Positions 1 to 9,124 of a DNA stretch of 64,000 bases are shown piece by piece; the first letter of the stretch is position 1, and every line of letters begins with the position of its first letter. The stretch spans positions 248,001 through 312,000 of the forward strand of contig CAJQUW010000891.1 of NCBI GenBank assembly GCA_907163375.1, read 5' to 3'. The stretch comes from Prostheceraeus crozeri (Eukaryota; Platyhelminthes; Polycladida; Euryleptidae). Position numbers and translations under genes: made by a program. The notes under the pieces are model-generated. The model saw only the letters and a list, made by a program, of their open reading frames with translations, did not search any database and had not been told where the DNA came from.

Positions 1-125
1 ATTACTAAAACATAGGTAGTCCTACTATGAATTGAAGACGTAGCACTCAACATCATTCCGATATGTTGAGATGTAAAATAGCAAGCTTTATGCAAACAAA
101 TAAATTTAGGTTTATATTTGAAAAC

Positions 126-686
126 ATGCCTCATTACATTAGAACATGGAAATTAAATGACTCACAAAGCATTCACATAACAAATTCTAAGAAAGTAGTC
201 TTTCGTCACTTAATAACAAATAGTGGTGGAAAACATCGTGGCGTTTGCATTAGCCTTGACGCATTACCTTCACTGAAAGACTTCGCTGATCTGATTGACA
301 ACCATAAGACACGGATGAAGATTCCCCTCGATCAAAAGGTATGGATAAAGTGTGACTCTACCGTCAAGCTATACGTCTGTTCACCAAAGAGAGAAGATAT
401 TGACTATCGATTTTTCCGTTTCAGTGACGTCACATGGAGAAACTTTACAAAAGAGATACTACCACATATGATTTCATTCATTAAGGATGGAGGACATCAA
501 GCGGATGGAAGTCGTGAATCGCATGTTAACTACAAAAGTAAACTCAAAACTCAATCTTCAAGAAATCGAGCGGAACATTCCCAATCGAAAGCAATGGTTA
601 TTAATAAAACACAAGATGAAGCCGACAACGAATCTACATCTGGGAAGACCCTCAATGTTAACATGGAGGATACAGAGGAAGGATAA
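126..686 (+). CDS. PC4-like (transcriptional coactivator p15) protein, element A
   Basis: The first ~55 residues read as a PC4-type single-stranded DNA-binding fold: short beta strands (TWKLNDSQSIHIT, KKVVFRHLIT), then a GVCISL strand and a helix. A second similar block, with a WIK..STVKLYV strand and an aromatic-rich W-x-x-FTKEI helix, follows to about residue 120. PC4 family proteins bind melted promoter DNA and assist RNA polymerase II. The start at 126 is the first ATG ahead of the homology; an upstream TTG-opened extension is possible. The last ~60 codons overlap the TBP-like gene in the +1 frame, exactly as in element B (40714-41364). The fold assignment is from pattern recognition only. 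Confidence 0.55.
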   Translation: MPHYIRTWKLNDSQSIHITNSKKVVFRHLITNSGGKHRGVCISLDALPSLKDFADLIDNHKTRMKIPLDQKVWIKCDSTVKLYVCSPKREDIDYRFFRFSDVTWRNFTKEILPHMISFIKDGGHQADGSRESHVNYKSKLKTQSSRNRAEHSQSKAMVINKTQDEADNESTSGKTLNVNMEDTEEG

Positions 687-1056
687 ATATGTGACTATCC
701 TATTCTTTCCAAATGGAACAATCCAGTGTGTTGGTGGCTTCACTGATGGTGATCTACCATATCTACATTCTACGTTGGAAAATTTACTTAGTGACTCATT
801 ATCTGAATGGGAAGTGAAGACAATGACTGTGTTATGTGAATTGAACTATCATTATGACTTTCGTAAAGTCACATCATCAAATAATCTCACTTATGAAGTG
901 GAACTATTTCCAGCAGCACAGATGACTAACTGGCATCCATATCATGTTCATGTATTCCATAATGGAAAGATTGTGATAACCGGCATTAAAGACATAAATG
1001 ATGTTCCTCCCATCCTATGTGATTTGAGAAAAATATTTGTGAAATCTACATTGTAG
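505..1056 (+). CDS. TBP-like (TATA-binding protein) protein, element A
   Basis: About 183 residues, the size of a bare TBP core. It shows both saddle repeats. Repeat 1 has a KLNLQEIERNIPN helix region and the strand ILFFPNGTIQCVGG. Repeat 2 has the TBP hallmark YEVELFPA followed by VHVFHNGKIVITG and a terminal helix. The phenylalanine before each turn, which in TBP kinks the DNA, is kept in both repeats. The role expected from the family is promoter recognition for RNA polymerase II transcription in the nucleus, possibly redirected to viral promoters. It lies +1 to the PC4-like frame and converges on the protease gene. Upstream in-frame methionine at 487 is an alternative start. Confidence 0.8.
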   Translation: MEVVNRMLTTKVNSKLNLQEIERNIPNRKQWLLIKHKMKPTTNLHLGRPSMLTWRIQRKDKYVTILFFPNGTIQCVGGFTDGDLPYLHSTLENLLSDSLSEWEVKTMTVLCELNYHYDFRKVTSSNNLTYEVELFPAAQMTNWHPYHVHVFHNGKIVITGIKDINDVPPILCDLRKIFVKSTL

Positions 1057-1175
1057 CTATGTAAATATTTAGAAAAGAACTGTATATTTGTAAATACATA
1101 TTGAAATGTAAACATGTTTTGCTTTCCCTCTAAACCCAACGATTTGGAACATAAAACAAGGATATTTACATATAA

Positions 1176-1189
1176 AATAAAACTTTATT
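1176..1189. terminator. Overlapping bidirectional poly(A) signals
   Basis: AATAAA on the plus strand at 1176-1181 serves the TBP-like gene ending at 1056. AATAAA on the minus strand (TTTATT at 1184-1189) sits on the stop of the protease gene ending at 1188. This compact convergent arrangement is typical of small DNA virus genomes. Confidence 0.6.
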
Positions 1190-1613
1190 ACAAAACAGTT
1201 TCAATATACTTTGTAAGAATTACATCATTTTTATAGCAGTCTTTCGAAAAAAGTTGTAAAACACTTTTACAGTTATTTTTCAATGGTCTCTCGTTGATGA
1301 AATATAGCACATAACCGCCGCACATGAGAGATACATTGCTTTGAAGTGGAAACGATGTAACTTTCTTAATCGTCCAGGAGAACCTATTCATCCATAATGC
1401 AATGTCATGTAAGCGAGGTAGATTAAGAGAGTCAAAATATTCAGCCACTTTATAGCGATTGATGTACACTGCAACCCAATGTTTACCAGGAAGATTGTTG
1501 CTGTCCGTATTGATGATAAGCGAACAAGGATAGAAAGGAATTGAATTAGGTTAATTATCTCTAGAAAAGACATAAAGAAATATTGACTTGGAGTAGGGAT
1601 GAGCATTTCCCAT
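1188..1613 (-). pseudogene. Adenain-like cysteine protease, interrupted by one in-frame stop (element A)
   Basis: Reading from ATG at 1613, a 141-codon frame holds the adenovirus-protease-type triad: GKHW (His45), a FDSL Asp (residue 61), then Gln and Cys in LQSNVSLMCGGYVLYF. Codon 21 (1553-1551) is TAA; the frame resumes without shift on both sides and both sides align with the intact element B protease. The family matures capsid proteins. It follows the capsid gene at once, as in element B. The stop makes this copy probably inactive unless it is read through or translation starts downstream. Confidence 0.75.
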
Positions 1614-1645
1614 TTTCCTCAAGATTTGTATGTTGCTTAAGTTAC

Positions 1646-2929
1646 TCATCTCTGATAGCTGACAGTTACGTCTCGCATTCTCGTTATTTCAACTTTGCTA
1701 TCATAGATAGCATAAATGAGGCAAGTAATTGTTTTCTTCAAAGGTGACTCAAATGACACCTCTAGTCGTAGATTACCAGGCTTTGTAACTCCTACGCTTT
1801 CACCGCCTAGATCTGCATCTGCTGTGAGATTGTATATAATGAAGAAGTAACCATTTTTATACATATCCATTGTAATTCCATTTGAATCATCTGTGTTAAA
1901 CATGCTCAGTGCAGTGAAAGTAGAACCATATTCACGTGCAAATTTACCCTCTTTAAAATTAGGCTCATAAGCTTTGCAAGCAACAAATTTTCCATCCTGA
2001 TAGAGTGCTAGTTTACTAACGTTAAAGTGTTGGAAATTAAATGGATTCTTTTCAAAAGCACCAATAAATGACTCATTTTCCACAAATGTGATATACACCG
2101 CCTTCGGCATCGCAGTGGGAAAAAGATTTGGGTAGGCATAAGAGGATGATCCCGCACCAATTGTGAAGTTTGTTAACACACTGTGATTAACTGGATATAT
2201 TGCATTGCTTTTCCTCAATCCTGTCGCATGCTCGTTGATGACTGACGGGTTCATTGTTACTCTCCTTACATTGAGCACGGCACTACTTATGTTGATTTGA
2301 TAGTTTGTAGCTCCAAAAGCCATTAACGCGAACTCAGGATTTGCACGAATAAATTTTATTTGCATTTTAACCTGTGATAGTAGATATCTAGATTGACGAA
2401 GGAAATCAAGATAGACAGGTCCTTTCAAGCATAATTCCTTTGAATCTGCTGTCCATTCCATTCGTTTTTTTAAACCTCCATTTGAAACCTCATCAAATTT
2501 CCCTTGCTGATCATCATACCAGCCGGCAACTTGCAAGTGTGACTGTTTAGCTTGCTTCTGAAATTGCGTCATTGTATTTATGTATGCTCCATAGGGATAT
2601 GCTCGATCCCCTCCTTCAATCTGTTTGTCATTCAATATTAAATACACATCTGAGAATAGACTGGCAATAGGAAGATTTGTCAATCCCACTTTATCCTTAG
2701 TTGAATTAATATTGGTACCATCAGTCTTCTTAATTTGTATACACAATTCTAAATCAATGGATTGACAGTCAATATAATCTTGAGGATTACCAGGTATATC
2801 AAACTGAATAGGCTGTTGGTTACCATCGATATTTGTTGTGGGGACTATATCAACAATAGTTGAGGAAATAATGTCAGTTTGATGAGGTGGTGAATCGAAG
2901 AAACACAAAGCCGAATTGATACTCTGCAT
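1646..2929 (-). CDS. Major capsid protein-like (F54H12.2 family), element A
   Basis: 427 residues. It matches the family annotated as 'uncharacterized protein F54H12.2' in many invertebrate genomes: an N-terminal QTDIISSTIVD segment, an IQFDIPGNPQDYIDCQSIDL strand block, a VEGGD-like turn (IEGGDRAYPYGAYI), and a C-terminal FNTDDSNG motif followed by beta-rich LIYAIYDSKVEITRMRDV. It is very similar along its whole length to 38732-40012. Length and position (core-like protein, capsid, protease) fit the capsid role of Polinton-type viruses. Double jelly-roll structure is an inference that a structure prediction could test. The frame is intact. Confidence 0.7.
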   Translation of the reverse strand: MQSINSALCFFDSPPHQTDIISSTIVDIVPTTNIDGNQQPIQFDIPGNPQDYIDCQSIDLELCIQIKKTDGTNINSTKDKVGLTNLPIASLFSDVYLILNDKQIEGGDRAYPYGAYINTMTQFQKQAKQSHLQVAGWYDDQQGKFDEVSNGGLKKRMEWTADSKELCLKGPVYLDFLRQSRYLLSQVKMQIKFIRANPEFALMAFGATNYQINISSAVLNVRRVTMNPSVINEHATGLRKSNAIYPVNHSVLTNFTIGAGSSSYAYPNLFPTAMPKAVYITFVENESFIGAFEKNPFNFQHFNVSKLALYQDGKFVACKAYEPNFKEGKFAREYGSTFTALSMFNTDDSNGITMDMYKNGYFFIIYNLTADADLGGESVGVTKPGNLRLEVSFESPLKKTITCLIYAIYDSKVEITRMRDVTVSYQR

Positions 2930-2939
2930 CGTATTAGCT

Positions 2940-3422
2940 TTACAAATATGTTGTCTTCCTTCGTTTTGACTTGTTTCCAGTCGCTGTGGAATTTCGTTTG
3001 CGCTTTCTTGCTTTCACACGACGTCTTGATTTAGAACGTGCTGCTCTGGTGGGCTTTTTACTTCTCCTACGCCTTTGCTTAGTAACTCGACCTGATCCAA
3101 CTTGTCTTGACTTCCTACGTTTCTTCCGAACTGTACGCCTCGTCTTTGTTAAATCATCTAATGCGTCTATGGCAGATTGCTGTGCACGCAATTTCATGGA
3201 TTCACCGATATTCTCCCCTTGAAGTGCATCAGCTGCAACATTTGCACCAAAGTCTAAAGCTCTGTTTCCAACCCGCTTCATGAATGGTACGCCATACTTT
3301 TTGAGTGTTGGGAGAACCATACGTCTTAGTGCACCGAATATGCCTCCTCCAACTTGTCGTCTACCTCCAGCAAACACGGGATAGCCGCTCTGATAGGATG
3401 GACCACTGTAAATGCCTGACAT
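2940..3422 (-). CDS. Basic core/pX-like protein
   Basis: 160 residues. The N-terminus is Gly/Tyr-rich with GGRRQVGGGIFGALRR, followed by an amphipathic stretch. The C-terminal half is almost pure Arg/Lys/Ser/Thr with RRRRSKK and KARKRKRN runs, which looks like a DNA-condensing or nuclear-targeting tail. The GG-I-FGALRR-type segment recalls membrane-active or core peptides of adenovirus-like capsids, and a GG-x site could be a protease cleavage point; both are inferences. It lies 10 bases upstream of the capsid gene. No counterpart is seen at this position in element B. Confidence 0.55.
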   Translation of the reverse strand: MSGIYSGPSYQSGYPVFAGGRRQVGGGIFGALRRMVLPTLKKYGVPFMKRVGNRALDFGANVAADALQGENIGESMKLRAQQSAIDALDDLTKTRRTVRKKRRKSRQVGSGRVTKQRRRRSKKPTRAARSKSRRRVKARKRKRNSTATGNKSKRRKTTYL

Positions 3423-3465
3423 TATGTCCTGTAGATAATTATAGATCCCACAATAGCGTAAAGCC

Positions 3466-5043
3466 TTAATCTCGTGTCCTGATGTGTAGTGTTAAAACAG
3501 TAACACCACCACAGAATGGTACTACTTCACCTGTATCATCATGAATTGATATGTCAATTCTATTGATGACATTTCTGCTCATTGGTACATACATCGTGTT
3601 AATAAATTCTCGATTGATTAGTTGCTTCCTTACGGATGAGAGAGGAAATGTGCGCAGAAGTGGGGCCTCAATGTCGCCAACCCTTGTATATTCAATAATG
3701 TTACAATAGACGTATAAGTTACTTATATCACGCTCTAGTGATGGGGCTGTATCGCCTATTGATGAGCCTTCATAAATAGTTGATTTTGAGAATCCCAATG
3801 TGGACGTTAACACGCTATCCAGCTTGATAAGAGAGTTCTTCCCTACCTTTAGAATCATGCGTTTCTTATGTGGATCATAAGAAAAGTGATATTCATCTGC
3901 ATCAAGGTAATCTACACCAAACTCATTTAACTTTGTACACAATTCAGATGGCGTTTTCAAGCTTTCAATGTTCAAATTAACTCTTTTTACAAGTTCACTG
4001 GAAGTAGAGAATTCATCACCCAATATGTCTTCGCTGTATACGTGGATATCCCATGAAGCATTTGTTGATGCTTTGAGTTTAGAAGAGGACAATTGAACCT
4101 TGAATGTATCATTTAACTCTGTCAACCAAGGTGCGCTTTCAAGGCCCTTAAACATCCCAATCATTTCAGATCCGAATTCAATAACAGCGGACTCAGACTT
4201 TTCCAATGGTGTCTTTTTAGTAAAAACAATAAATTCTACCTCCTTTTCAACAGTAAATAAAGTTACTTTCTCTTTCTTATATTCACAAGTCATTAACGTT
4301 TCTGGCACTAATCCTTGAAACTTTCTTGCAAAGTCTTCAACACTTCTAATGACCTCAAATTTATTTTTTACTCGGATGCTCCTCTTTTGTAATGCATACA
4401 ATGGCACAATTCTACATTGAAAATCAGTGACTTTCCTCTCCGAATTCCACCCACGTCCATTGTACCAATACCTTGATGAGAAAGTTGTTCTGGAATACCC
4501 AAAAGTATGACTCAAATCCTTACCTAATACAAGAAGAACATGCTTCCCTTCCTTCATCAATTTTGTTGACCCCTTTATGACTGGTTTGTAGAATTTATTC
4601 AAAGTCAGCTTGAAGAGATCATTTATTCGTTCAAACATTCTACCGATTTCCTTTTCTGTATCTTGCAAGCTCATTGTGGGAGCTTTAGAATCAAAAGTTG
4701 ACGTTGCAAATGCCTTTTGAATTTTAATCATGTTTTGGACAGATGGTAAAGATGTTGAAAAAGGATGTAAAGTTAGATGATGAAAAGCCCATGTACCATG
4801 TAGACTATTTTGAAATATGCGAAAGCAATCATCCTTCTCTCGCACTTCTTTATGTAATTCAAAATAGTTGTTCTTTAGCAAACTGATATCATTGTAATAA
4901 GTAATTTCAGTTAGAGCAACTTCATGGGGTCCATGCAGAGTAATTGGATTAGCGAATTCAACAGAGTATAGAGATGGTTTGTTACTTGGGAATATCTTGG
5001 GGTTGCTATTGCTTGGAAGAATGATATTGAAGTTAGTAGACAT
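3466..5043 (-). CDS. Penton/fibre-like structural protein, element A
   Basis: 525 residues from the ATG at 5043 (an in-frame GTG lies at 5070). The N-terminus has the pattern ILPSNSNPKIFPSNKPSLY, then VEFANPITLHGPHEVALTEI, shared with two tandem proteins of element B (41779-43176 and 43215-44735). The C-terminus has GDIEAPLLRTFP and IDISIHDDTGEVVPF, also shared with the first of those. Such proteins recur beside F54H12.2-type capsid genes in invertebrate genomes. A minor capsid (penton) or fibre role is inferred from position and conservation, not shown. In element A the gene lies between integrase and core-like protein, unlike in B. Confidence 0.6.
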   Translation of the reverse strand: MSTNFNIILPSNSNPKIFPSNKPSLYSVEFANPITLHGPHEVALTEITYYNDISLLKNNYFELHKEVREKDDCFRIFQNSLHGTWAFHHLTLHPFSTSLPSVQNMIKIQKAFATSTFDSKAPTMSLQDTEKEIGRMFERINDLFKLTLNKFYKPVIKGSTKLMKEGKHVLLVLGKDLSHTFGYSRTTFSSRYWYNGRGWNSERKVTDFQCRIVPLYALQKRSIRVKNKFEVIRSVEDFARKFQGLVPETLMTCEYKKEKVTLFTVEKEVEFIVFTKKTPLEKSESAVIEFGSEMIGMFKGLESAPWLTELNDTFKVQLSSSKLKASTNASWDIHVYSEDILGDEFSTSSELVKRVNLNIESLKTPSELCTKLNEFGVDYLDADEYHFSYDPHKKRMILKVGKNSLIKLDSVLTSTLGFSKSTIYEGSSIGDTAPSLERDISNLYVYCNIIEYTRVGDIEAPLLRTFPLSSVRKQLINREFINTMYVPMSRNVINRIDISIHDDTGEVVPFCGGVTVLTLHIRTRD

Positions 5044-5083
5044 GTTAAACTCATATATGTAAGAAGACACATGCTATATTAGC

Positions 5084-6172
5084 TTAAAAGTTACGAGTGT
5101 CTCCCACCTCCACATTTTGTAGATCCTGGTGCGTTATCCAGCTATTGAATGAATCAGGATATCCTTTCCATTTAACTAGATATTTCCTTTGATTGCCATG
5201 ACCTTTCCTCCTAATTATTTTGTCAATCATATACACCTCTTCACTTCTGTCTACTACTTGCAATTCATAAGAGTAAAATTTTCCTTCAATTGGATTGCCA
5301 TGGTAATCTATTAATTTATACATGGTGGGTCTAAATTTTGTATTTACTTCATCTACAAAAAACTCTTCTTCAGTCCAATTAGGTAGATACCCCTTCTCAA
5401 ATGTAGACTTAACCTTTGAAATCCGAACTCTATCACCAACATTTATTTTCTTTTCATTGGAAATGTTTTTCGCTTTCTTATCATACAATCGAAGCCATAC
5501 ATCCATCGCATTATCTGGGGTAACATCGACAGGTTTCATCTTAATGATTCGATGGTAGCTTTCATTGTAATTCTTAACAAATTTCTGCAGCTCACCTATC
5601 CAAACATGTGTATTTTTTGCAGTGAAATAGCGCCATATTTTTGTCTTCAGTGTGCGATTGAATCTCTCAACCATGGCAGCTTTATAAGCACTTTTGACAC
5701 TAAACAATTCCACATTATGACTTTTAAAGAGACTTCGAACATGAGAGTTTTCGAATTCCTTCCCTTGATCGGTCTGTATTCTTTGCGGAACACGCCCCTC
5801 ATCGAAAATGCTCTGAAAAGCCGCTTCAACTTCTGGTCCTCGTTTAGATTTCAGCGCACGTGCCCAAGCATAGCGAGATAAAATATCTATTACGGTTAAG
5901 ATGTATTTATAGCCATCATTGTACTGTGATATCTGTTGCATGTCAGCCAAGTCCGCTTGCCATTGACTATCTATATTGTTAACAACATATTTTCTCGTTG
6001 GAAACCGCTTTCTCGCATTTTTGTGAAGAGTGTAAGTCGGTTGACTCTTTAACCACTTCTTGACTTTCTCTATCCCCACACCTGCTGCACGAGCTAGAAC
6101 CTCCGGACGACTGAAACTTGCGGGGTGATTTAAGTCGTAATAAATCTTTCTGAGTTTCACGGCTGTACTCAT
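5084..6172 (-). CDS. Retrovirus-like integrase with chromodomain (F54H12.3 family), element A
   Basis: 362 residues from the ATG at 6172. Order: N-terminal helix-turn-helix/zinc-free region with KIYYDLNHPASF; an rve catalytic core with D74 in WQADL, D135 in IQTDQGKEF and E169 in AMVERFNRT (DDE triad intact); a C-terminal SH3-like part (VGDRVRISK...KGYLPNWTEE); and a chromodomain (YMIDKIIRRKG...YLVKWKGYPDSFNSW). It joins element DNA to chromosomal DNA and leaves 6-bp duplications. The chromodomain may steer insertion to marked chromatin. It is the same family as 'transposon-derived protein F54H12.3'. The 5' end overlaps a Cys-rich reading frame. Confidence 0.92.
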   Translation of the reverse strand: MSTAVKLRKIYYDLNHPASFSRPEVLARAAGVGIEKVKKWLKSQPTYTLHKNARKRFPTRKYVVNNIDSQWQADLADMQQISQYNDGYKYILTVIDILSRYAWARALKSKRGPEVEAAFQSIFDEGRVPQRIQTDQGKEFENSHVRSLFKSHNVELFSVKSAYKAAMVERFNRTLKTKIWRYFTAKNTHVWIGELQKFVKNYNESYHRIIKMKPVDVTPDNAMDVWLRLYDKKAKNISNEKKINVGDRVRISKVKSTFEKGYLPNWTEEEFFVDEVNTKFRPTMYKLIDYHGNPIEGKFYSYELQVVDRSEEVYMIDKIIRRKGHGNQRKYLVKWKGYPDSFNSWITHQDLQNVEVGDTRNF

Positions 6173-6305
6173 CGTCTTTGTTCTGATTTGCACGCGTATT
6201 ACTCCCACAGCAACTGCTAACACAATTGATATCAACCTCTATTCCCTCTTCTCCTTTACCTTCGAGCGCAGATTTCAAACAGCAGCAAAACTTTTGTAGC
6301 GACAT
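5979..6305 (-). CDS. Small Cys-rich ORF overlapping the integrase start, element A
   Basis: 108 codons from ATG at 6305. Only the first ~45 residues lie outside the integrase gene; they hold the clusters KFCCCLK and CVSSCCGS and acidic residues. The remainder overlaps the integrase N-terminus in another frame. A Cys-rich ORF sits at the same place in element B (37436-37651), which argues that the N-terminal part is real. Clustered cysteines could be acylated or bind metal; no function is assigned. Confidence 0.45.
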   Translation of the reverse strand: MSLQKFCCCLKSALEGKGEEGIEVDINCVSSCCGSNTRANQNKDDEYSRETQKDLLRLKSPRKFQSSGGSSSCSRCGDRESQEVVKESTDLHSSQKCEKAVSNEKICC

Positions 6306-6335
6306 GATGAGAAGCAAAGCTTAATTTATATTTGC

Positions 6336-6986
6336 TTAATATTTACTATAATCCTTTCCAACACGCATTGAGCGCCTAGTAGCTCTTTTTGGTTGAAGAT
6401 CATTGGGATCATGAAGCTCTCGCTTGACCGCCATCGTGGGTGTTTTACTTTTTGTTTCATCTTGTAAGTGACCCTTGTCCAACTCATTCACAGTTGGTCC
6501 TCCAATAATATTGTGTGGTACATTTTGATCAGATAAAATTTTCTGAAAATATGACCACCCTTGTGGTGCACCTAGTTTTCGCCTTACATCTCTAACAGCA
6601 TATTGCAGAAGGTCATCTATGTGACTATTTCTAATAACATCACCAGTTGTTTCATCTATTATCTCCCCTCTCTCATTGAACTTCACATGTGGATCAATGA
6701 AGTCAAATAATCGCTCAGCGCGCACACGATATGGTCGAGGTGTTGACAAGGTTATAAATCGTCGCAACTTATCACGAATCTGTCGCCTCTCATCAATGTT
6801 TTCAGCTGCTAACTGCATTCGTCGATAGGGATCCTTAATCTTCTGAATTTCCATATCCTTTTGTGTTAGTTCCTTAAGTTGATTCGTAATAGGTTGATCT
6901 ATATTTTTGACTTCCTGTGCACTTTGTAATGTAGTCAATTGTACATACTCCTCTTGAGGAATGACTACCATCTTTGAATACGACAT
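6336..6986 (-). CDS. Conserved unknown protein of F54H12-type elements, element A
   Basis: 216 residues from ATG at 6986. It is homologous to 36742-37434 in element B: MVVIPQEEYVQLT at the N-terminus, then IKDPY, a TPRPYRVRAERLFD segment, FNERGEI, a DLLQYAVRDVRRK helix and a PQGWSYF motif. It is mostly charged helix and no enzyme motif is visible. The C-terminus is basic. In both elements it lies between packaging ATPase and integrase, so a virion-assembly or DNA-associated role is plausible but unproven. Confidence 0.65.
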   Translation of the reverse strand: MSYSKMVVIPQEEYVQLTTLQSAQEVKNIDQPITNQLKELTQKDMEIQKIKDPYRRMQLAAENIDERRQIRDKLRRFITLSTPRPYRVRAERLFDFIDPHVKFNERGEIIDETTGDVIRNSHIDDLLQYAVRDVRRKLGAPQGWSYFQKILSDQNVPHNIIGGPTVNELDKGHLQDETKSKTPTMAVKRELHDPNDLQPKRATRRSMRVGKDYSKY

Positions 6987-7025
6987 GTTTGAAAATAATA
7001 AGGCAACAAAGTACATTGCTTAAAA

Positions 7026-7661
7026 CTAACTGTGAACCGAGAAAACTGTCATTGGTTCAGCGGAATTAGGTATGATATTTGTTCGAAATCGAAGTCGTTC
7101 CGGACATTCCTGGGTTAGATCAATAAATAGATAGCCATGTGGTTTCTTAGTTACATCTTCATATATTTTTGAAAGAACTTTAGGTTGTTGAGGTAATATC
7201 TGTCTACTGAGATGATGTATCTGACTGCTGTCTCTTGGATTTTTAAATATTGCCAAATAATGTGTATTCAAACTCCTAGTTCTTTGCTCTTTCCCTCCAT
7301 CGAAAATGTTTTGGGTGATATAGATAATAAAAGCTTCCCTATGATGTGCAGTTTGAATGAACATTTCAGTTACATCCTTTGAAGATTTGCTTTCACGTAA
7401 TAGATCATCTAATACTAGTAAGTCACCTGCTTTGATGTCTTCAGTTGTCGGTAACCCTTGCTTCACATCATAACCTTTCTGGCGAAGTGCAGAATGTAGT
7501 TGTGGTTGAAATATGCCATAACACCATTTAACTCTTTTAATTTCTTTATTAAACATCTCATTTCTAAATTGTAGTAATTGAGTTACAAAAGTAGTTTTAC
7601 CGGACTGACTTGGTCCGGCCACACACATTGTGCGATCAGTGAATAGGCGAAAATCTGTCAT
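7026..7661 (-). CDS. FtsK/A32-type genome-packaging ATPase, element A
   Basis: 211 residues. Walker A GPSQSGKTTF (residues 16-25), Walker B LLVLDDLL (81-88), and a later IIYITQN strand, the sensor-like segment of this ATPase class. The product would pump element DNA into the capsid. It is closely related to 36131-36745 in element B: both share RVKWCYGI or similar, the TRSLNTHYLAIFKNPRD or NLNTHYYAIFKNPRD block, and KPHGYLFIDLTQECPE. The frame is intact and the start is the only ATG ahead of Walker A. Confidence 0.9.
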   Translation of the reverse strand: MTDFRLFTDRTMCVAGPSQSGKTTFVTQLLQFRNEMFNKEIKRVKWCYGIFQPQLHSALRQKGYDVKQGLPTTEDIKAGDLLVLDDLLRESKSSKDVTEMFIQTAHHREAFIIYITQNIFDGGKEQRTRSLNTHYLAIFKNPRDSSQIHHLSRQILPQQPKVLSKIYEDVTKKPHGYLFIDLTQECPERLRFRTNIIPNSAEPMTVFSVHS

Positions 7662-7769
7662 ATTGAAATTTCAAAAGCTTTAAAGACCAACACCCACCAG
7701 TTTGCTTAGAATAAAACAAGTCATGTTCCATAACAACTTTATTTACATTTAGAAACTTTCATTTCACAT

Positions 7770-8516
7770 TCACAGCATTTGTGTTTCCTCATCAATGTCA
7801 GCATTAAAATAACTTCTCGCGTCAATTTGAGCATCTTGGCGTTTCAATTTCAACTTAACACTCCCTTCCTTGGATTTCCGTCCCCGCTTTTTGCTTTCTT
7901 CAACATCCTTCCCATCTTTTGAAGTAGATTTATCGATGGTGATTAGACACTTATCAATCGGCATTGGCTCATAAACCAACTGTAGAACTTTCATTTGTAA
8001 CGATGCCACTTTTCCGGTTGAGCCGTGAGCACCAATGTATAGACCGTTGACGTGTATTAAACCCATGTATCGTCCGCGCTTCAGATCATCACACTCCATT
8101 GTATTTCCAAGTAGATCGAATGCTTGAAAGTGATCGGACAATTTCAAGAATAGCGTATCGAACTCGGGTAAATCCTTATAGCCACTTCCTTCCTCTAACG
8201 CCTTCCTCCAATGTGTAGGAGCACTTTCGGGCAACACAACGCATTCCTTCGCCAAAGAGTCGATGGTTTTGAGTATCATCTGCTGCCATTTCGGAAAGGT
8301 TACTCGCATTTGTCTCATGTTGCTATAACCAGATGAAGACATACCATTACTGTGGAAAAATGGAACTTGAAGGTAGAAACCATCGTCACCATAGCTCAAC
8401 ATTTGGAAGTAAAAGGTATTTCCAATCCCTTGAACCTTCCTTGTCGGTCGGAATTTAAAGAGATCACGTTCAAATGAGTCGCTCTCCTCTCTAACTATAA
8501 ACATTTTTTGAGACAT
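7770..8516 (-). CDS. Conserved unknown protein, possible OB-fold (element A)
   Basis: 248 residues, homologous to the spliced gene 33365-34136 of element B through IHVNGLYIGAHGSTGKVASLQM near residue 175 and a Lys/Ser-rich basic tail. The central GLYIG...K-ASL beta pattern could be an OB-like fold, and a single-stranded DNA-binding role would suit a protein-primed replicon, but that is speculative. A TATA-like box lies at 8604-8611 and AATAAA (minus strand) near 7740. No intron is evident here, in contrast to B. Confidence 0.6.
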   Translation of the reverse strand: MSQKMFIVREESDSFERDLFKFRPTRKVQGIGNTFYFQMLSYGDDGFYLQVPFFHSNGMSSSGYSNMRQMRVTFPKWQQMILKTIDSLAKECVVLPESAPTHWRKALEEGSGYKDLPEFDTLFLKLSDHFQAFDLLGNTMECDDLKRGRYMGLIHVNGLYIGAHGSTGKVASLQMKVLQLVYEPMPIDKCLITIDKSTSKDGKDVEESKKRGRKSKEGSVKLKLKRQDAQIDARSYFNADIDEETQML

Positions 8517-8603
8517 AATTCAATGTTGTACTTATTCGGAGCTTTTCAACCGTCAGTGATGAATGATAGCTTGAAAGTGATTAAAGAGTACAAGCGCGTC
8601 TCT

Positions 8604-8611
8604 CTTATATA
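8604..8611 (-). promoter_or_regulatory. TATA box upstream of the 248-residue gene
   Basis: TATATAAG on the minus strand, about 90 bases before the ATG at 8516, in a gene-free interval between two minus-strand genes. Confidence 0.5.
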
Positions 8612-8665
8612 CATATTCACATGAGTCATCAATCAATGATGACGTGTCAATCCATGATTCGTCGT

Positions 8666-9058
8666 CTACAGCAACACTGCGGCACCTGCCACAACTTTCC
8701 CTAGTGGACTGTTGAGTACATTGTAAATACTGTTTCCAATATCATTCAACATATTCAAAAACCCACCACCTCCACGCTGAACTAAGTTCCGCCTTTTCAT
8801 ATCACTGCTTCTTGGATTTGAAAATTTTCTAATGCTGTTTAGAGAATCAGTACTCAATAAAGGCTTGTATATTGGGAGGCATTTGTGTATTGCAAAAGCC
8901 AAATCACGAATGAAATCATCACTGGAGTTTTGAATTAATTTGCACTTAACTTTATTGTTTCGCATGCTGTTTAACTTTCGCAACGCCTTCTTAAACTGAC
9001 TTGAAGGTCTAAAAGAACCATTCTTCCGAGAAAAAGATGCCTTTCGTTTTGCAGTCAT
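8666..9058 (-). CDS. Small basic protein with GG-containing hydrophobic C-terminus, element A
   Basis: 130 residues from ATG at 9058. The N-terminus is basic (MTAKRKASFSRK), the middle helical (FIRDLAFAIHKCLPIYKPLL), then RNLVQRGGGGFLNML and a hydrophobic tail ending VVAGAAVLL. The element B counterpart (35749-36099) has the same plan ending QKGGFLSAILPMI. The pattern KR...QKGGFL is widespread in this element family. A Gly-Gly cut by the adenain-like protease releasing a membrane-active peptide would fit, as in adenovirus protein VI, but is inferred. Confidence 0.6.
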   Translation of the reverse strand: MTAKRKASFSRKNGSFRPSSQFKKALRKLNSMRNNKVKCKLIQNSSDDFIRDLAFAIHKCLPIYKPLLSTDSLNSIRKFSNPRSSDMKRRNLVQRGGGGFLNMLNDIGNSIYNVLNSPLGKVVAGAAVLL

Positions 9059-9124
9059 TTTTATTGTGTTAAAAGCAAAGCATTTATAAAAATATACATT
9101 TTTGCTTAGTTCCATGCAATAAAG

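Noticed and set aside
2971-3222. Leu/Arg-rich plus-strand ORF
   Set aside because: Antisense shadow of the basic core-like gene.
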